NCBI RefSeq assembly: GCF_021325795.1
Contig: NZ_JAHPZX010000004.1
Span: 744,001 to 808,000, forward strand
Direction of reading: 5' to 3'
DNA: 64,000 nt
Origin: Bordetella sp. LUAb4
GTDB lineage: Bacteria > Pseudomonadota > Gammaproteobacteria > Burkholderiales > Burkholderiaceae_B
The notes below the pieces were generated by a model. It was not told the origin of the DNA. It was given only the letters and a program-made list of their open reading frames with translations, and ran no database searches. Made by a program: the position numbers and the translations under genes. Of the stretch, positions 1 to 8,956 are shown piece after piece. Every line of letters starts with the position of its first letter. Position 1 is the first letter of the stretch.

Positions 1-2
1 TG

Positions 3-455
3 CAGGCCGGCATCAAAACCACCCATGTGCCCTACAAAGGCAGCGCGGCGCTGCTCAACGACGTCATGGCGGGACAGGTGCAATACACCCTGGACACTCC
101 CGGCACCACGCTGCCGCTGATCCATACCGGCAAACTCAAGGCCCTGGCCATCTTCAGCGACACACGGCTGGCGCGCGCACCGGATATTCCCACCGCCAAG
201 GAATCCGGCTTCCCAGACCTGGTCGGCGGTTCCTGGTATGGACTGCTGCTGCCCAAGGGCACACCGCCGGCCATCGTCGACGCGCTGTATCAGGCCACCA
301 AGACAGCGCTGTCGGGCGAGGACGTGCGCCGCGCCATGGAGGCCCGCGATGTCATTGTCGAAGGCAGTTCGCCGGACCAGTTTCGTCAGTACCTGCAGGC
401 GGAATTCAAGCGCTGGAAAGGTGTGACGGAGAAACTAGGCATCGAGCCGCAATAA
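3..455 (+). CDS. Bug/TctC-family tripartite tricarboxylate receptor, C-terminal part
   Basis: The 5' end lies outside the window; the reading frame is open from base 3. The visible 150 residues match the second lobe of Bug-type periplasmic solute receptors: the VPYKG strand, a GQVQY/DTPGTTLPLI hinge segment, the KLKALAI strand, a DIPTAKESG-FPDLVGGSWYGLLLPKGTP block and a C-terminal helix ending near KWKGVTEKLGIEP. Proteins of this family bind small carboxylates or related compounds and may feed a TctAB-type permease, although most are orphans. The next gene, a gamma-glutamyltransferase, starts 12 bases downstream on the same strand, so the two are probably co-transcribed. The ligand cannot be read from the sequence. 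Confidence 0.9.
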   Translation, partial: QAGIKTTHVPYKGSAALLNDVMAGQVQYTLDTPGTTLPLIHTGKLKALAIFSDTRLARAPDIPTAKESGFPDLVGGSWYGLLLPKGTPPAIVDALYQATKTALSGEDVRRAMEARDVIVEGSSPDQFRQYLQAEFKRWKGVTEKLGIEPQ

Positions 456-467
456 CAGGAGCCACCC

Positions 468-2255
468 ATGTCCACTACGCCTTACGCGCCCGATCTCACC
501 GCCGGCAGCGCGCCCACTTCGATGCGCCCGGCCCTGGCCGGCCTGAACCACATGATCTCCGCCGGCCACTACCTGGCCACCCAGGTGGGCATGGACATCC
601 TGCAGGCCGGCGGCAACGCGGTCGATGCGGGCGTGGCCGCCGGGATCGCGCTGGGCGTGGTGCAGAGCGACATCGTCAACTTCGGCGGCGTGGCACCCAT
701 CCTCGTCTATCAGGCGCAAACGGGCAAGGTGTGGAGCATCTCCGGCCTGGGCTACTGGCCCAAGGCCACCCGCCTGGAGACGTTTCTTGAAAAGCACGGC
801 GGCACCATTCCGGCGGGGGTGCTGCGCACCGTCATTCCGGCCGCGCCCGACGCGTGGATCACCGCGCTCGAACGCTTCGGCACCATGAGCTTCGGCGAAG
901 TCGCGGCCGGCGCCATCCGCCTGGCGCGCGAGGGCTTCGTCATGTATCCCTTGATGGCGGAAGTGCTGGCGGAGAATGCCAGGAACTACGCCCGCTGGCC
1001 GTCCAGCGCCGCGGTCTACCTGCCGGGTGGCAAGCCGCCGGCGGCAGGCGATATCTTCCGCCAGACCGACCTGGCGGCCAGCATCCAGTACATGGCGGAT
1101 GAAGAACGCGCGCAACAGGGCTCACGACAAGGCGCGCAGCAAAACGACAGCCGGCTGGCAGGCCTGGCCGCGGCTCGCCGGGCCTTCTATCAAGGCGATA
1201 TCGCCGCGGCCATCGTCAAGTATCACAAGGAAGAAGGCGGCCTGGTCACGCACGAAGACCTGCGCGATTTCTCCGTGGAGGTCGACCCCGCACTCGCCAC
1301 CGACTTCCGCGGCACGCGCGTGCACAGCTGCGGCTTCTGGTGCCAGGGACCGTCGCTGCTGCAGATGCTGAATATCCTCGAACCGCGCGATCTGCATGCG
1401 TTGGGCCACAACTCGGCGCCGTACGTGCACCTGTTGACCGAAGCCATCAAGCTGGCATTCGCCGACCGCGAAGTGCATTACGGCGATCCCCGCCATACTT
1501 CCGTGCCGCAGGACGCGCTGCTGTCCAAGGAGTACGCGCGCGCACGCCTGGCCATGATCGATCCCCATCGCGCCGGGCCCGATATGCCCGCAGCGGGGCA
1601 GCTCCCCTTCGCGCGCGCCATCGACCTGCGCCAGGCGGGTCCCGATGACATGGCCCGCACCGATCCGCGCCTGGACACGTCCTACGTCGCCGTCGTGGAC
1701 AAGCACGGCAACGCGTTCTCGGCCACGCCCAGTGACGGCTCCTACAACATCCCGGTGATTCCCGGCACGGGCATCTGCGCATCCGGGCGCGGCAGCCAGT
1801 CCTGGGCCGAAGCCGGTCATCCTTGCGCCGTCGGTCCCGGACGCCGGCCGCGTCTGACGCCCAATCCGTCCTTGGCGATCCGGCCGGGGCAATATGTCAT
1901 GCCCTTCGGCACACCGGGCGGCGACGTCCAATGCCAGGCCATGCTGCAGACCTTCCTGAACATGGAGGTCTTCGGCATGGATGTGCAGCAGGCCATCGAA
2001 GCACCGCGCTTCGCCACGTTCAGCTTTCCTTCCTCCTTCGAGCCCCATAACGCCATGCCGGGCCGGCTGATGATCGAGAACCTGGTGGATCCCGCCGTCG
2101 GGGATGCGCTGACCGCCATGGGCCACACCGTCAAATGGTGGCAGGACCGCAGTTGGCGCGCGGGCGCCATGTGCGCGGTGCGGCATGATCTGACGACAGG
2201 CGTGCGCTGGGGCGGCGCCGATCCGCGCCGGCCGGCTTATGCGGCGGGGTGGTGA
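468..2255 (+). CDS. Gamma-glutamyltransferase family protein
   Basis: A 595-aa protein of the Ntn-hydrolase gamma-glutamyltransferase family, which removes or transfers gamma-glutamyl groups from glutathione-like substrates. The N-terminal large-subunit part shows GGNAVDAGVAAGIALGVV (about 46-63) and NFGGVAPILVYQ. The family junction is LDTSYVAVVDKHGNAFSATPSDG, where Thr404 is the expected autocleavage site and nucleophile; the small subunit then carries the GTPGGDVQCQAMLQTFLN block. The junction reads DTSY rather than the TTH of classical GGT, and no signal peptide is evident, so it may act in the cytoplasm on another gamma-glutamyl or acyl compound. The start has AGGAG seven bases upstream. 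It follows a Bug receptor by 12 bases, which suggests joint uptake and hydrolysis. Confidence 0.88.
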   Translation: MSTTPYAPDLTAGSAPTSMRPALAGLNHMISAGHYLATQVGMDILQAGGNAVDAGVAAGIALGVVQSDIVNFGGVAPILVYQAQTGKVWSISGLGYWPKATRLETFLEKHGGTIPAGVLRTVIPAAPDAWITALERFGTMSFGEVAAGAIRLAREGFVMYPLMAEVLAENARNYARWPSSAAVYLPGGKPPAAGDIFRQTDLAASIQYMADEERAQQGSRQGAQQNDSRLAGLAAARRAFYQGDIAAAIVKYHKEEGGLVTHEDLRDFSVEVDPALATDFRGTRVHSCGFWCQGPSLLQMLNILEPRDLHALGHNSAPYVHLLTEAIKLAFADREVHYGDPRHTSVPQDALLSKEYARARLAMIDPHRAGPDMPAAGQLPFARAIDLRQAGPDDMARTDPRLDTSYVAVVDKHGNAFSATPSDGSYNIPVIPGTGICASGRGSQSWAEAGHPCAVGPGRRPRLTPNPSLAIRPGQYVMPFGTPGGDVQCQAMLQTFLNMEVFGMDVQQAIEAPRFATFSFPSSFEPHNAMPGRLMIENLVDPAVGDALTAMGHTVKWWQDRSWRAGAMCAVRHDLTTGVRWGGADPRRPAYAAGW

Positions 2256-2379
2256 CGATCGAGGCCTGACAGTCCCGACCATCGACGCCGGCCGTCGCGC
2301 CGTCGGCACCGCGCATCACCGCGCAGCGCGGATGGGCGAAGACTGATGGTTGGAGGCTGAGCGCGGAAGCTGGGACCGC

Positions 2380-3912
2380 CTACTCCAGATTCGGATGGCG
2401 GTCGGCCAGGCGCTGGCGGCGTTGGCGCAGGGACGCCAGCCGCTCTTCCAGCTCGGCGATCTCGGCGTCGACTTCCCCCACGGTTTCCTCTATGTGGTCA
2501 TAGGCCTGCTGCAGCAGCACCTTGGCCTCGCGCTTGTTGGCCGCATTGGGCGTGTCGCCGCGCAAAGGCCGATTGGCGGTCTCCGGCAGGAAGAAGGAAG
2601 TCACCAACCCGATCACGGCCGCCACCATCAGGTAGTACGCTGGCATCATCAAGTTGTTGGTCCCCTCCACCATCCAGGCCGCGACAGTGGGAGTCAGGCC
2701 GGCGACGATGATGGCGACGTTGAAAGAACTGGCCAGTGCGCTATAGCGGATGCGCGTAGGGAATAGCGCCGGCAGCGTGGCCGCCATCACGCCGGTCATG
2801 CAGTTCAGCAGGACCGCGATGAACAGCAAGCCCAGGAAGATCAGCCCCGTATTGTCGCTACCGATGAAGTGGAACGCGGGAATGGCCAGGATCAGCAGGC
2901 CGATGCTGCCTGCCAGCAGAAAGGGTTTACGCCCGACCTTGTCGCTGAAGAAGCCCACCACCGGCTGCACGAACAGCATGCCTATCATTACCACGACGAT
3001 GATGAGTACACCATGCTCCTCGGAATAGCCCAGGCTGCTGGACAGATAGGTGGGCATATAGGTCAACAGCATGTAGTAGGTGATGTTGGTCACCAGCACC
3101 ACGCCTATGCAGATCAGCAATGCCTTGCGGTATTTCGAGAAGATCTCCTTGAAGGAGACCGTGGGCCGTTCCTGCACGGCGTCGCGGTCTTCTTTTTCCA
3201 TTTTTTCCAGTTGCTGGGTGAAGGCCGGCGTCTCTTCGGCGGCGTGGCGCAGATACAGGCCCAGCAGGCCTAGCGGCCCGGCCACGAAAAACGGCAGGCG
3301 CCAGCCCCAGTCGAGGAAAGCCTGCTCCAGCAGCGTGGAATGCAATAGCACCACCAGGCCCGCGCCCAGCACGAAGCCGGCGATGGATCCGAAATCCAGC
3401 CAGCTGCCCAGGAAACCACGGCGGCGGTCCGGGGCGTATTCAGCCACGAAAATAGCCGCGCCCGTGTATTCACCCCCAACCGAAAAGCCCTGGGCGAGTT
3501 TGCATAGCAGGAGCAGCAGCGGCGCCCACAGGCCGATGGCCTCGTAGGAAGGAATCAGGCCGATGCAGAAAGTGCTGATCGCCATGATGATGATGGTCAG
3601 CGACAGCACCTTCTGCCGCCCGAAGCGATCGCCCATGACGCCGAAGAACACGCCGCCCAGCGGCCTGACGAGAAAAGGCACGGAGAATGTACCCAGCGCA
3701 GCGATGGTCTGCACCGCGGGCGAGGCTTCAGGGAAGAAGACCTTGCCCAGTGCGGTGGCGACAAAACCGTACACGCCGAAGTCGAACCACTCCATGGCAT
3801 TGCCCAACGCGGCGGCCGTGACGGCTTTCTTGAGCTTGGCGTTGTCGATGACGGTGATGTCGTCGATGCTCAGGGGCTGGGCGGGCGCGGGGGTGTTTGG
3901 TGGCTGGCTCAT
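2380..3912 (-). CDS. proP: ProP-type proline/betaine:H+ symporter (MFS)
   Basis: A 510-aa major-facilitator permease that closely follows E. coli ProP along its length as I remember that protein: LGNAMEWFDFGVYGFVA in helix 1, GDRFGRQKVL in the 2-3 loop, AQGFSVGGEYTGAAIFVAEY, DWGWRLPFF, and YYLMVAAVIGLVTSFFLPETA near the last helix. The C-terminus forms a charged heptad coiled coil (about 465-510), the feature that distinguishes ProP and tunes its osmotic response. Such carriers import proline, glycine betaine and ectoine under hyperosmotic stress. The start chosen is the ATG 12 bases after GAGGAATG; the frame stays open upstream, but that extra sequence is not family-like. It converges with the gamma-glutamyltransferase gene. 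Confidence 0.92.
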   Translation of the reverse strand: MSQPPNTPAPAQPLSIDDITVIDNAKLKKAVTAAALGNAMEWFDFGVYGFVATALGKVFFPEASPAVQTIAALGTFSVPFLVRPLGGVFFGVMGDRFGRQKVLSLTIIIMAISTFCIGLIPSYEAIGLWAPLLLLLCKLAQGFSVGGEYTGAAIFVAEYAPDRRRGFLGSWLDFGSIAGFVLGAGLVVLLHSTLLEQAFLDWGWRLPFFVAGPLGLLGLYLRHAAEETPAFTQQLEKMEKEDRDAVQERPTVSFKEIFSKYRKALLICIGVVLVTNITYYMLLTYMPTYLSSSLGYSEEHGVLIIVVVMIGMLFVQPVVGFFSDKVGRKPFLLAGSIGLLILAIPAFHFIGSDNTGLIFLGLLFIAVLLNCMTGVMAATLPALFPTRIRYSALASSFNVAIIVAGLTPTVAAWMVEGTNNLMMPAYYLMVAAVIGLVTSFFLPETANRPLRGDTPNAANKREAKVLLQQAYDHIEETVGEVDAEIAELEERLASLRQRRQRLADRHPNLE

Positions 3913-4329
3913 GGTGCATTCCTCTTCGGCTGCTGCCGATATCCTGGCGGCGCCGCACCGGCGTGGGAGATCGGAGCGGCGGATTGGCGCCCTGCTCTGC
4001 AGTTTGCGTGCCTGGGTAGGGAGATTTGCCGATCTACAAGTTAGGATTGAGGGGCAAGCCGGAATCCGCCCGAGCATGATCCGTATCCGGCGCGAGCCGA
4101 ATCAAGGATATTCGCCGGAAAGCTGCCGCGTCGTCTCGATCGCTGCCAAGGCCGATGGCGGAGCTGAGAGGGCCCGAGCGGCGCCAGCGCCAATGCGCCC
4201 GTTACCGTGCTGGCGCACTCGCAGTACGCCAACGCATGCGCGTCGAACACCTGAGCCATGGGGGGCAATGCGGTTTCGGTGCAGCTCACAGACAGTGAGC
4301 TGCACTGGCAGATGCCTGCCGCGTACAGG
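3913..4329. other. Intergenic region, 417 bp, with one strong stem-loop
   Basis: No gene can be supported here. The only clear structure is a perfect 11-bp inverted repeat at 4279-4289 and 4295-4305 (GTGCAGCTCAC, loop AGACA). It lies about 25 bases past the stop of the small minus-strand gene. It has no T-run on either side, so it is at best a weak terminator or a processing hairpin. The rest should contain the proP promoter region. Confidence 0.5.
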
Positions 4330-4584
4330 CTACTTTTTGACGAAGGCGGTAAACGTATCGGTGTAGACCTTAACCTCATGCTCACCAGTGACAATCTTTG
4401 CCCTGTCCGTTCGAATTTCTGTTGCTCCTGACTTAATCACAACGTGTCCTACGGCTTGCACCGTATCCGCGGTAACGCTTTTCATTTGATCAGCCTCAAC
4501 CGTCACGCCTGGTGCCGCATTTTCAGCATGTGCTGCGGCAGAAATGCTCAATAAAAACACAAGAATCGGTAAGTGATAACGCAT
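4330..4584 (-). CDS. Small periplasmic LptA/OstA-like protein
   Basis: An 84-aa protein with a clear Sec signal (MRYHLPILVFLLSISAAAHA, cleavage near residue 20). The mature part (VTVEADQMKSVTADTVQAVGHVVIKSGATEI...) has the short beta-strand pattern of the LptA/OstA fold, where the AVGHVVIKSGATEIRTDRA stretch resembles one jellyroll turn. Full LptA is about 180 aa, so this is a single minimal repeat rather than a complete LPS-bridge protein. The start is supported by GAGGG five bases before the ATG; the frame opens upstream but without a ribosome site there. The gene stands alone. A role in envelope lipid binding is inferred from the fold only. Confidence 0.65.
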   Translation of the reverse strand: MRYHLPILVFLLSISAAAHAENAAPGVTVEADQMKSVTADTVQAVGHVVIKSGATEIRTDRAKIVTGEHEVKVYTDTFTAFVKK

Positions 4585-4791
4585 ATTGCCCTCGAAGGTT
4601 TGCAACAGAGAAAAGTGGCCAGTCACTGGGATTTGCCATCGTCAGTGGGTCGGGCATTCAAAAACGTTCCCTGTTCTAGAGAGACGAAATCCGAGCCTGC
4701 TTAGCGTGGGCGAGCTTTGCGATTTAGCCGGCATCCTTTTGCTCAAACTGCTTACGCTATCCCGCCAGAGATACGCAGGGATGAAACCCGT

Positions 4792-5565
4792 TCAGATCAT
4801 GCCGCCGTTGGCGCGCAGGATCTGGCCGTTGACCCAGCCGCCCTGCGGGCTTGCCAGGAACGCGACGACGTTGGCGATGTCGGCGGGCGTGCCCAGGCGT
4901 TCCAGCGGGTTCATCTTGGCCATGCGGTCTATCAGCTCCGGCGACTTGCCATCCAGGAACAAATCCGTCGCCGTGGGGCCAGGCGCCACCGCATTCACCG
5001 TGATGGACTTGCCGCGCAGTTCCTTGGACAGGATGCCCGTCAATGCTTCCACCGCGGCCTTGGTCGCCGAGTAAACCCCGTAGTTCTCCAGGCGCAGGCC
5101 GACCACGCTGGTGGACAGGTTGATGATGCGGCCGCCATCGCGCACACGGCGGGCTGCCTCGCGCATAGCGTTGAAACTGCCCTTCAGGTTGATGGCGATC
5201 AGACGGTCGAAATCGGCGTCACTGAATTGGGCGACAGGCGCCAGGCTCATGATGCCGGCATTGTTGACCAGCACATCGACGCCGCCGAAACGGGCCTCGA
5301 CCGCATCGTAAAGCCGCTGCACCGCAACGGCGTCGGCGACATCGGCCTGAAGGGCGACAGCGCTGCCGCCTGCCGCTTCGATACGCGCCGCCAGCGCTTC
5401 GGCGTCTTCGCGCCGGCCGGCATAGTTGATGGCAACAGCGAAGCCGTCAGCCGCCAGTTGTTCGACGATGGCCGCGCCGATGCCGCGCGATCCGCCGGTG
5501 ACGAGCGCCACCTTGAGCGCGGAGGACGTTTGCGTGGGCGCTTGCTGCCTGGTCTGGGTATTCAT
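4792..5565 (-). CDS. SDR-family oxidoreductase
   Basis: A 257-aa classical short-chain dehydrogenase/reductase. The NAD(P)-binding turn TGGSRGIG is at 23-30, the NNAG motif at 101-104, and the catalytic Ser with Tyr165-x3-Lys169 (YSATK). The arginine in the glycine-rich turn and the NYAGRRE stretch after the second strand favour NADPH. A short Gln/Thr-rich N-terminal extension precedes the fold. AAGGAG sits seven bases before the start. It is divergently transcribed from a LysR regulator, the usual arrangement in which the regulator controls the enzyme and itself through the shared 189-bp gap. The substrate is unknown. Confidence 0.92.
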   Translation of the reverse strand: MNTQTRQQAPTQTSSALKVALVTGGSRGIGAAIVEQLAADGFAVAINYAGRREDAEALAARIEAAGGSAVALQADVADAVAVQRLYDAVEARFGGVDVLVNNAGIMSLAPVAQFSDADFDRLIAINLKGSFNAMREAARRVRDGGRIINLSTSVVGLRLENYGVYSATKAAVEALTGILSKELRGKSITVNAVAPGPTATDLFLDGKSPELIDRMAKMNPLERLGTPADIANVVAFLASPQGGWVNGQILRANGGMI

Positions 5566-5754
5566 GGTGTAGCTCCTTGGTCAGGAAAAGTTTGGGTTTC
5601 CGTGGACGATCCGGGGAATAAGACCGCCGGGACTGGCTTTGCTGCGGAGGCCCGGGGTAGGCCACCTGCCGTCAGCCCATGAACGACACTTTAATTTTTA
5701 TCCGCTTTCGGATAATCTCCCGAGATCCGCCATAACTGTTCGGAATTTCGAATA

Positions 5755-6717
5755 ATGGACCGCTTCGACGCCATGCGCGTCTTCGCCCGGATCGTGGAGC
5801 GCCGCAGTTTCACCCGGGCGGCTGACGATCTCAACCTGCCGCGCGCCACCGTCACGGACGCCATCAAGGCCATGGAAGCCCGGCTAGGCGTGCAACTCCT
5901 GCGCCGCACCACCCGCCAGGTCACGCCCACGCTGGAAGGCGAGGCCTACTACGGCCGCTGCCTGCGCCTCATCGCGGACATGGAAGACGCCGAAAAAGCC
6001 TTTGCCGGCGCGCCGCCGAAAGGTCCTTTGCGCATCGACGTGCATGGCACCATGGCGCGCTATCTATTGTTCCCCCACCTGCCGGCCTTCCTGCAACGGT
6101 ATCCGGACATCGAACTGGACGTCAGCGAGGGCGACCGCTATGTCGATCTGGTCCGCGAGGGCGTGGATTGCGCGGTGCGCGTGGGCAAACTGCGCGACAG
6201 CGATCTGGTGGCGCATCGACTGACGCACCTCAAGGAAGCGACCGCCGCATCGCCAGACTATTGCAAGCGCCACGGCGTGCCACGCGACATCGAAGCGTTA
6301 AGCGGACGGCACCGCAACGGCGACGATCGTACGAACGATCCCATAGCTGATCAAAGTGCCGACCGTGGGGCGGGCCATTTCATGGTCGGCTTCAAGTCGA
6401 CCGCGACGGGCGCCCTGCTGCCCCTGGAATTCCGGCGCGACGGCCAGGTGCACGCCGTCACCCTGCCGTCCCGCGTACGCGTAAGCGGCGCCGAATCCTA
6501 TGTCGGCGCGGCCTGTGCCGGTTTCGGCATCATCCAGTCGCCGCGTTACAGGCTGGAAGCCTTGTTCGAAGCGGGCCAGTTGATGCCCTTGCTGGAAGAC
6601 TACCCGCCGCCGTCGAATCCCGTCTCCATCGTCTACGCCCGCACGCGCCTGCCCTCGCCCCGCCTGCGCGCCTTCATCGAATGGGCCGACGAAATCTTCC
6701 GAGGGCCAGATATATAG
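5755..6717 (+). CDS. LysR-family transcriptional regulator with an in-frame insertion
   Basis: A 320-aa regulator with an N-terminal winged helix-turn-helix (MDRFDAMRVFARIVERRSFTRAA, then a recognition helix in LPRATVTDAIKAME) followed by a LysR substrate-binding domain of the CrgA/DmlR type (GPLRIDVHGTMARYLLFPHLP, LDVSEGDRYVDLVREGVDCAVRVG). Between EAL at about 182 and GHFMVGFKSTATG at about 207 there are some 24 polar residues (SGRHRNGDDRTND... to ...RGAG) that do not fit the family pattern. They occupy 6301-6372 and split the loop before the second lobe. The rest of the effector domain stays in frame to a normal C-terminus, so the protein may still fold. It probably controls the divergent SDR gene. 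Confidence 0.87.
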   Translation: MDRFDAMRVFARIVERRSFTRAADDLNLPRATVTDAIKAMEARLGVQLLRRTTRQVTPTLEGEAYYGRCLRLIADMEDAEKAFAGAPPKGPLRIDVHGTMARYLLFPHLPAFLQRYPDIELDVSEGDRYVDLVREGVDCAVRVGKLRDSDLVAHRLTHLKEATAASPDYCKRHGVPRDIEALSGRHRNGDDRTNDPIADQSADRGAGHFMVGFKSTATGALLPLEFRRDGQVHAVTLPSRVRVSGAESYVGAACAGFGIIQSPRYRLEALFEAGQLMPLLEDYPPPSNPVSIVYARTRLPSPRLRAFIEWADEIFRGPDI

Positions 6718-6731
6718 CCAGCCGGCTATAT
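6712..6731. other. Stem-loop overlapping the LysR stop codon
   Basis: A perfect inverted repeat, ATATAGCC (6712-6719) and GGCTATAT (6724-6731) with loop AGCC. It contains the TAG stop of the LysR gene and lies about 35 bases past the end of the convergent M50/HlyD gene. Its position between two convergent gene ends fits a bidirectional terminator, but there is no T-tract. Confidence 0.4.
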
Positions 6732-6764
6732 GGCCAGCCGCCCCCTCGTCGCGGCGAAAGCCGC

Positions 6765-8918
6765 TTAGAACCCCGCTTCCCGCTGGATAATCGCGATCCC
6801 CTCGCGAATCCAGCGGCCCGCATAGCTTTCGCGGTTGGCGCCCAGGGTGGCCACGCCGTCCAGTTCTCGCGCCAGCGTCGCGGCACCCGCGCAATCGCCG
6901 ATCCGCACCCGCCAGATAGCCTGCAAAGGAACGAGCTGGTGATTCTTGCGATCCTGCTCGGCGGGGATAGGCCCGCCATAGACGCTCGCGACGGCCGGCT
7001 CGTCCAAGGCGCTCAGGTTGACCTTGTCGACCGCCTGCACAATGCAATGCAACGTCGCGGCTTCGGCCAATGATGGAACGAAGGTCGCGGGATCGCCCGG
7101 GCGCACGCGGCTGACGTCGTATTCATCCACATAGGCATCGCCCTTGATCCCGGCGGGACCGATCACGTCGAACAGATACTCCCCACGCGGCAGCCACGTC
7201 CCCGCCACCGGCGCGTCACCCGGCAGGCTGATGCGGCCGGCAAACGGCGCGCGTATCGTCAACTGGTCGATCTGCGCTTTCAGTCCGTCCACCGTCTGGC
7301 GGGCGGCGTCCCAACGCCTGCGCAAGGCCACGCCCTGCTGCCGCAGGCGGTCGTCGAAGGATTGCTGCTCGACTTTCCAGCGCAAGACGGCCTCTTCGGC
7401 CTGCGCCGCCTTCAACTGATACGACAAATCCGGCGAGACCACCACGGCCAATACATCGCCCGCCTTGACCTGCTGCCCTTCACGGCCCAGCGGCGCGGCG
7501 AAGGCAGACGCCGTCACGGGTACTGCGGCCCCCGCCTCCCCAGCCAGATACCCTGGTGCCGCCGTATACAAACCCTGCGCCTGCCGCGGTGCGAACACCG
7601 CCGGCGCGCTGACCCCGCCGTGCCACGGCAGCAGCAGGAATCCAAGAACGAGCACCGCGACCACCAGCGTGCGCCGCGTCTGCCGGCACCACGCCAGGTC
7701 GCCCCGCCGCTTCCACGACACCGCGGCCTCCTGCGCGATCGGGCGGATGATGAACCAGCCGAACTCCACGCAGAACAGCAATATCCCCAGTACCTTGAAA
7801 AACGCGTGGTAGACGATCAAGGCGATGGAGAAAAACACCGCCAGCCGATACAGCCAGGTAGCGAACGAGAACGCGATCAGGAACCAGCGCCGGCCGGGCC
7901 TGAAAGGCTCGGGCTGCGGATCGCCGAAGCCGAACAACGCTTCCCGCAACCACCAGCGCCCCAGCGCAAACGCCCGTTCATGCAGATTGGGCATGTCCAG
8001 CCAGTCAGACAGCAAGAAGTAGCCATCGAAGCGCATGAACGGACTGGCGTTGATCGCCAGCGTCCCCACCCAGGACGTCGTCGCCAGCAGAAACGCACCG
8101 GCCTTCAACGGCCCATCGGGCAACAAACTCCAGGCCAGTGTGGCGAAGGCCGCCAGCGCGATCTCCGTCAGCATGCCCGCCGCCCCGATACGCAGGCGTC
8201 GCGCGCGGCTGGAGACCTTCCACGCCTCGGTGGTATCGGTATACAGCACCGGCAGCATTACCAGGAAAGCCACTCCCATGGTCGGCACCCGGCAGCCATA
8301 GCGCTGCGCGGTGTAGGCATGGCCGAACTCATGCAGCACCTTGGCGCACCCAAGGGCGATGCCCACCGCGACGATGCCCTGCACATCGGCATAGCCATGG
8401 AAAGTATGGACGAACTCGTCCCAGTGCCGCGACACCAGAAACAGCCCCACCAAGGCGCTGGCGCCGACCAGCAGCCAGAACAGCCTGCTGTAGGCGAAGG
8501 CGACCAGCCCTGCTGTCCGCCGCAGGAAATCCATCGGATGCCACAAGGGAATGCGGATCATCAGGTAATGCTTGAGCAGCCACATGGCGCTGCTGGACTG
8601 CGACGAAGCCTTGTATTGCTTCATCCGCTCCGTATCGGCCGCCGTGCGCGCCACCAGCAAGTTCTGCTGGCTCAACATCCGCAACAAGGTCTCGACATCG
8701 GCCACGCTGACCCGCAGCGTAGTCTCCCGGTTCACGCTGGCCACGATGGCCGCAACGTCGTCCATGGCCCAACGCGCCAGGATCTCAAAAGCCGGCCAGC
8801 CGATCTGGAAGAAGCGATTGGCGGCCGGGTCGTGCAACATCCAGGTGGGCGCGCCCTCGGGCGACGCCGCGGCGGGTGTCAGCGTCAGTTCCTGGCGAAG
8901 TTGCGGCAGTATGGCCAT
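6765..8918 (-). CDS. Membrane M50 (site-2-protease-like) peptidase fused to an HlyD adaptor domain
   Basis: About 717 aa. The N-terminal part (LPQLRQELTL, then a WMLHDPAANRFFQIGW block) is a PqqD-like small domain. Next comes a polytopic membrane domain carrying the zinc-metalloprotease motif HEFGH (196-200 from this start) and, further on, NASPFMRFDGYF, which matches the second conserved block of M50 site-2 proteases. After several more helices, the C-terminal third is a periplasmic HlyD/biotinyl-lipoyl adaptor (GQQVKAGDVLAVV, a coiled-coil hairpin, TIRAPFAGRI). It is the last gene of the adhesin operon. The frame is open to 9026, but that would overlap the upstream gene by 70 bases; ATG 8918 or GTG 8972 is more likely. 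It probably processes or gates export of the adhesin. Confidence 0.85.
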   Translation of the reverse strand: MAILPQLRQELTLTPAAASPEGAPTWMLHDPAANRFFQIGWPAFEILARWAMDDVAAIVASVNRETTLRVSVADVETLLRMLSQQNLLVARTAADTERMKQYKASSQSSSAMWLLKHYLMIRIPLWHPMDFLRRTAGLVAFAYSRLFWLLVGASALVGLFLVSRHWDEFVHTFHGYADVQGIVAVGIALGCAKVLHEFGHAYTAQRYGCRVPTMGVAFLVMLPVLYTDTTEAWKVSSRARRLRIGAAGMLTEIALAAFATLAWSLLPDGPLKAGAFLLATTSWVGTLAINASPFMRFDGYFLLSDWLDMPNLHERAFALGRWWLREALFGFGDPQPEPFRPGRRWFLIAFSFATWLYRLAVFFSIALIVYHAFFKVLGILLFCVEFGWFIIRPIAQEAAVSWKRRGDLAWCRQTRRTLVVAVLVLGFLLLPWHGGVSAPAVFAPRQAQGLYTAAPGYLAGEAGAAVPVTASAFAAPLGREGQQVKAGDVLAVVVSPDLSYQLKAAQAEEAVLRWKVEQQSFDDRLRQQGVALRRRWDAARQTVDGLKAQIDQLTIRAPFAGRISLPGDAPVAGTWLPRGEYLFDVIGPAGIKGDAYVDEYDVSRVRPGDPATFVPSLAEAATLHCIVQAVDKVNLSALDEPAVASVYGGPIPAEQDRKNHQLVPLQAIWRVRIGDCAGAATLARELDGVATLGANRESYAGRWIREGIAIIQREAGF

Positions 8919-8956
8919 GGGTGCGCGGGCTACGAAACGGGCGTAGGGCGATCGCC

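Noticed and set aside
4279-4305. Perfect 11-bp hairpin considered as a rho-independent terminator
   Set aside because: No T-run follows on either strand; it is described only as a stem-loop.
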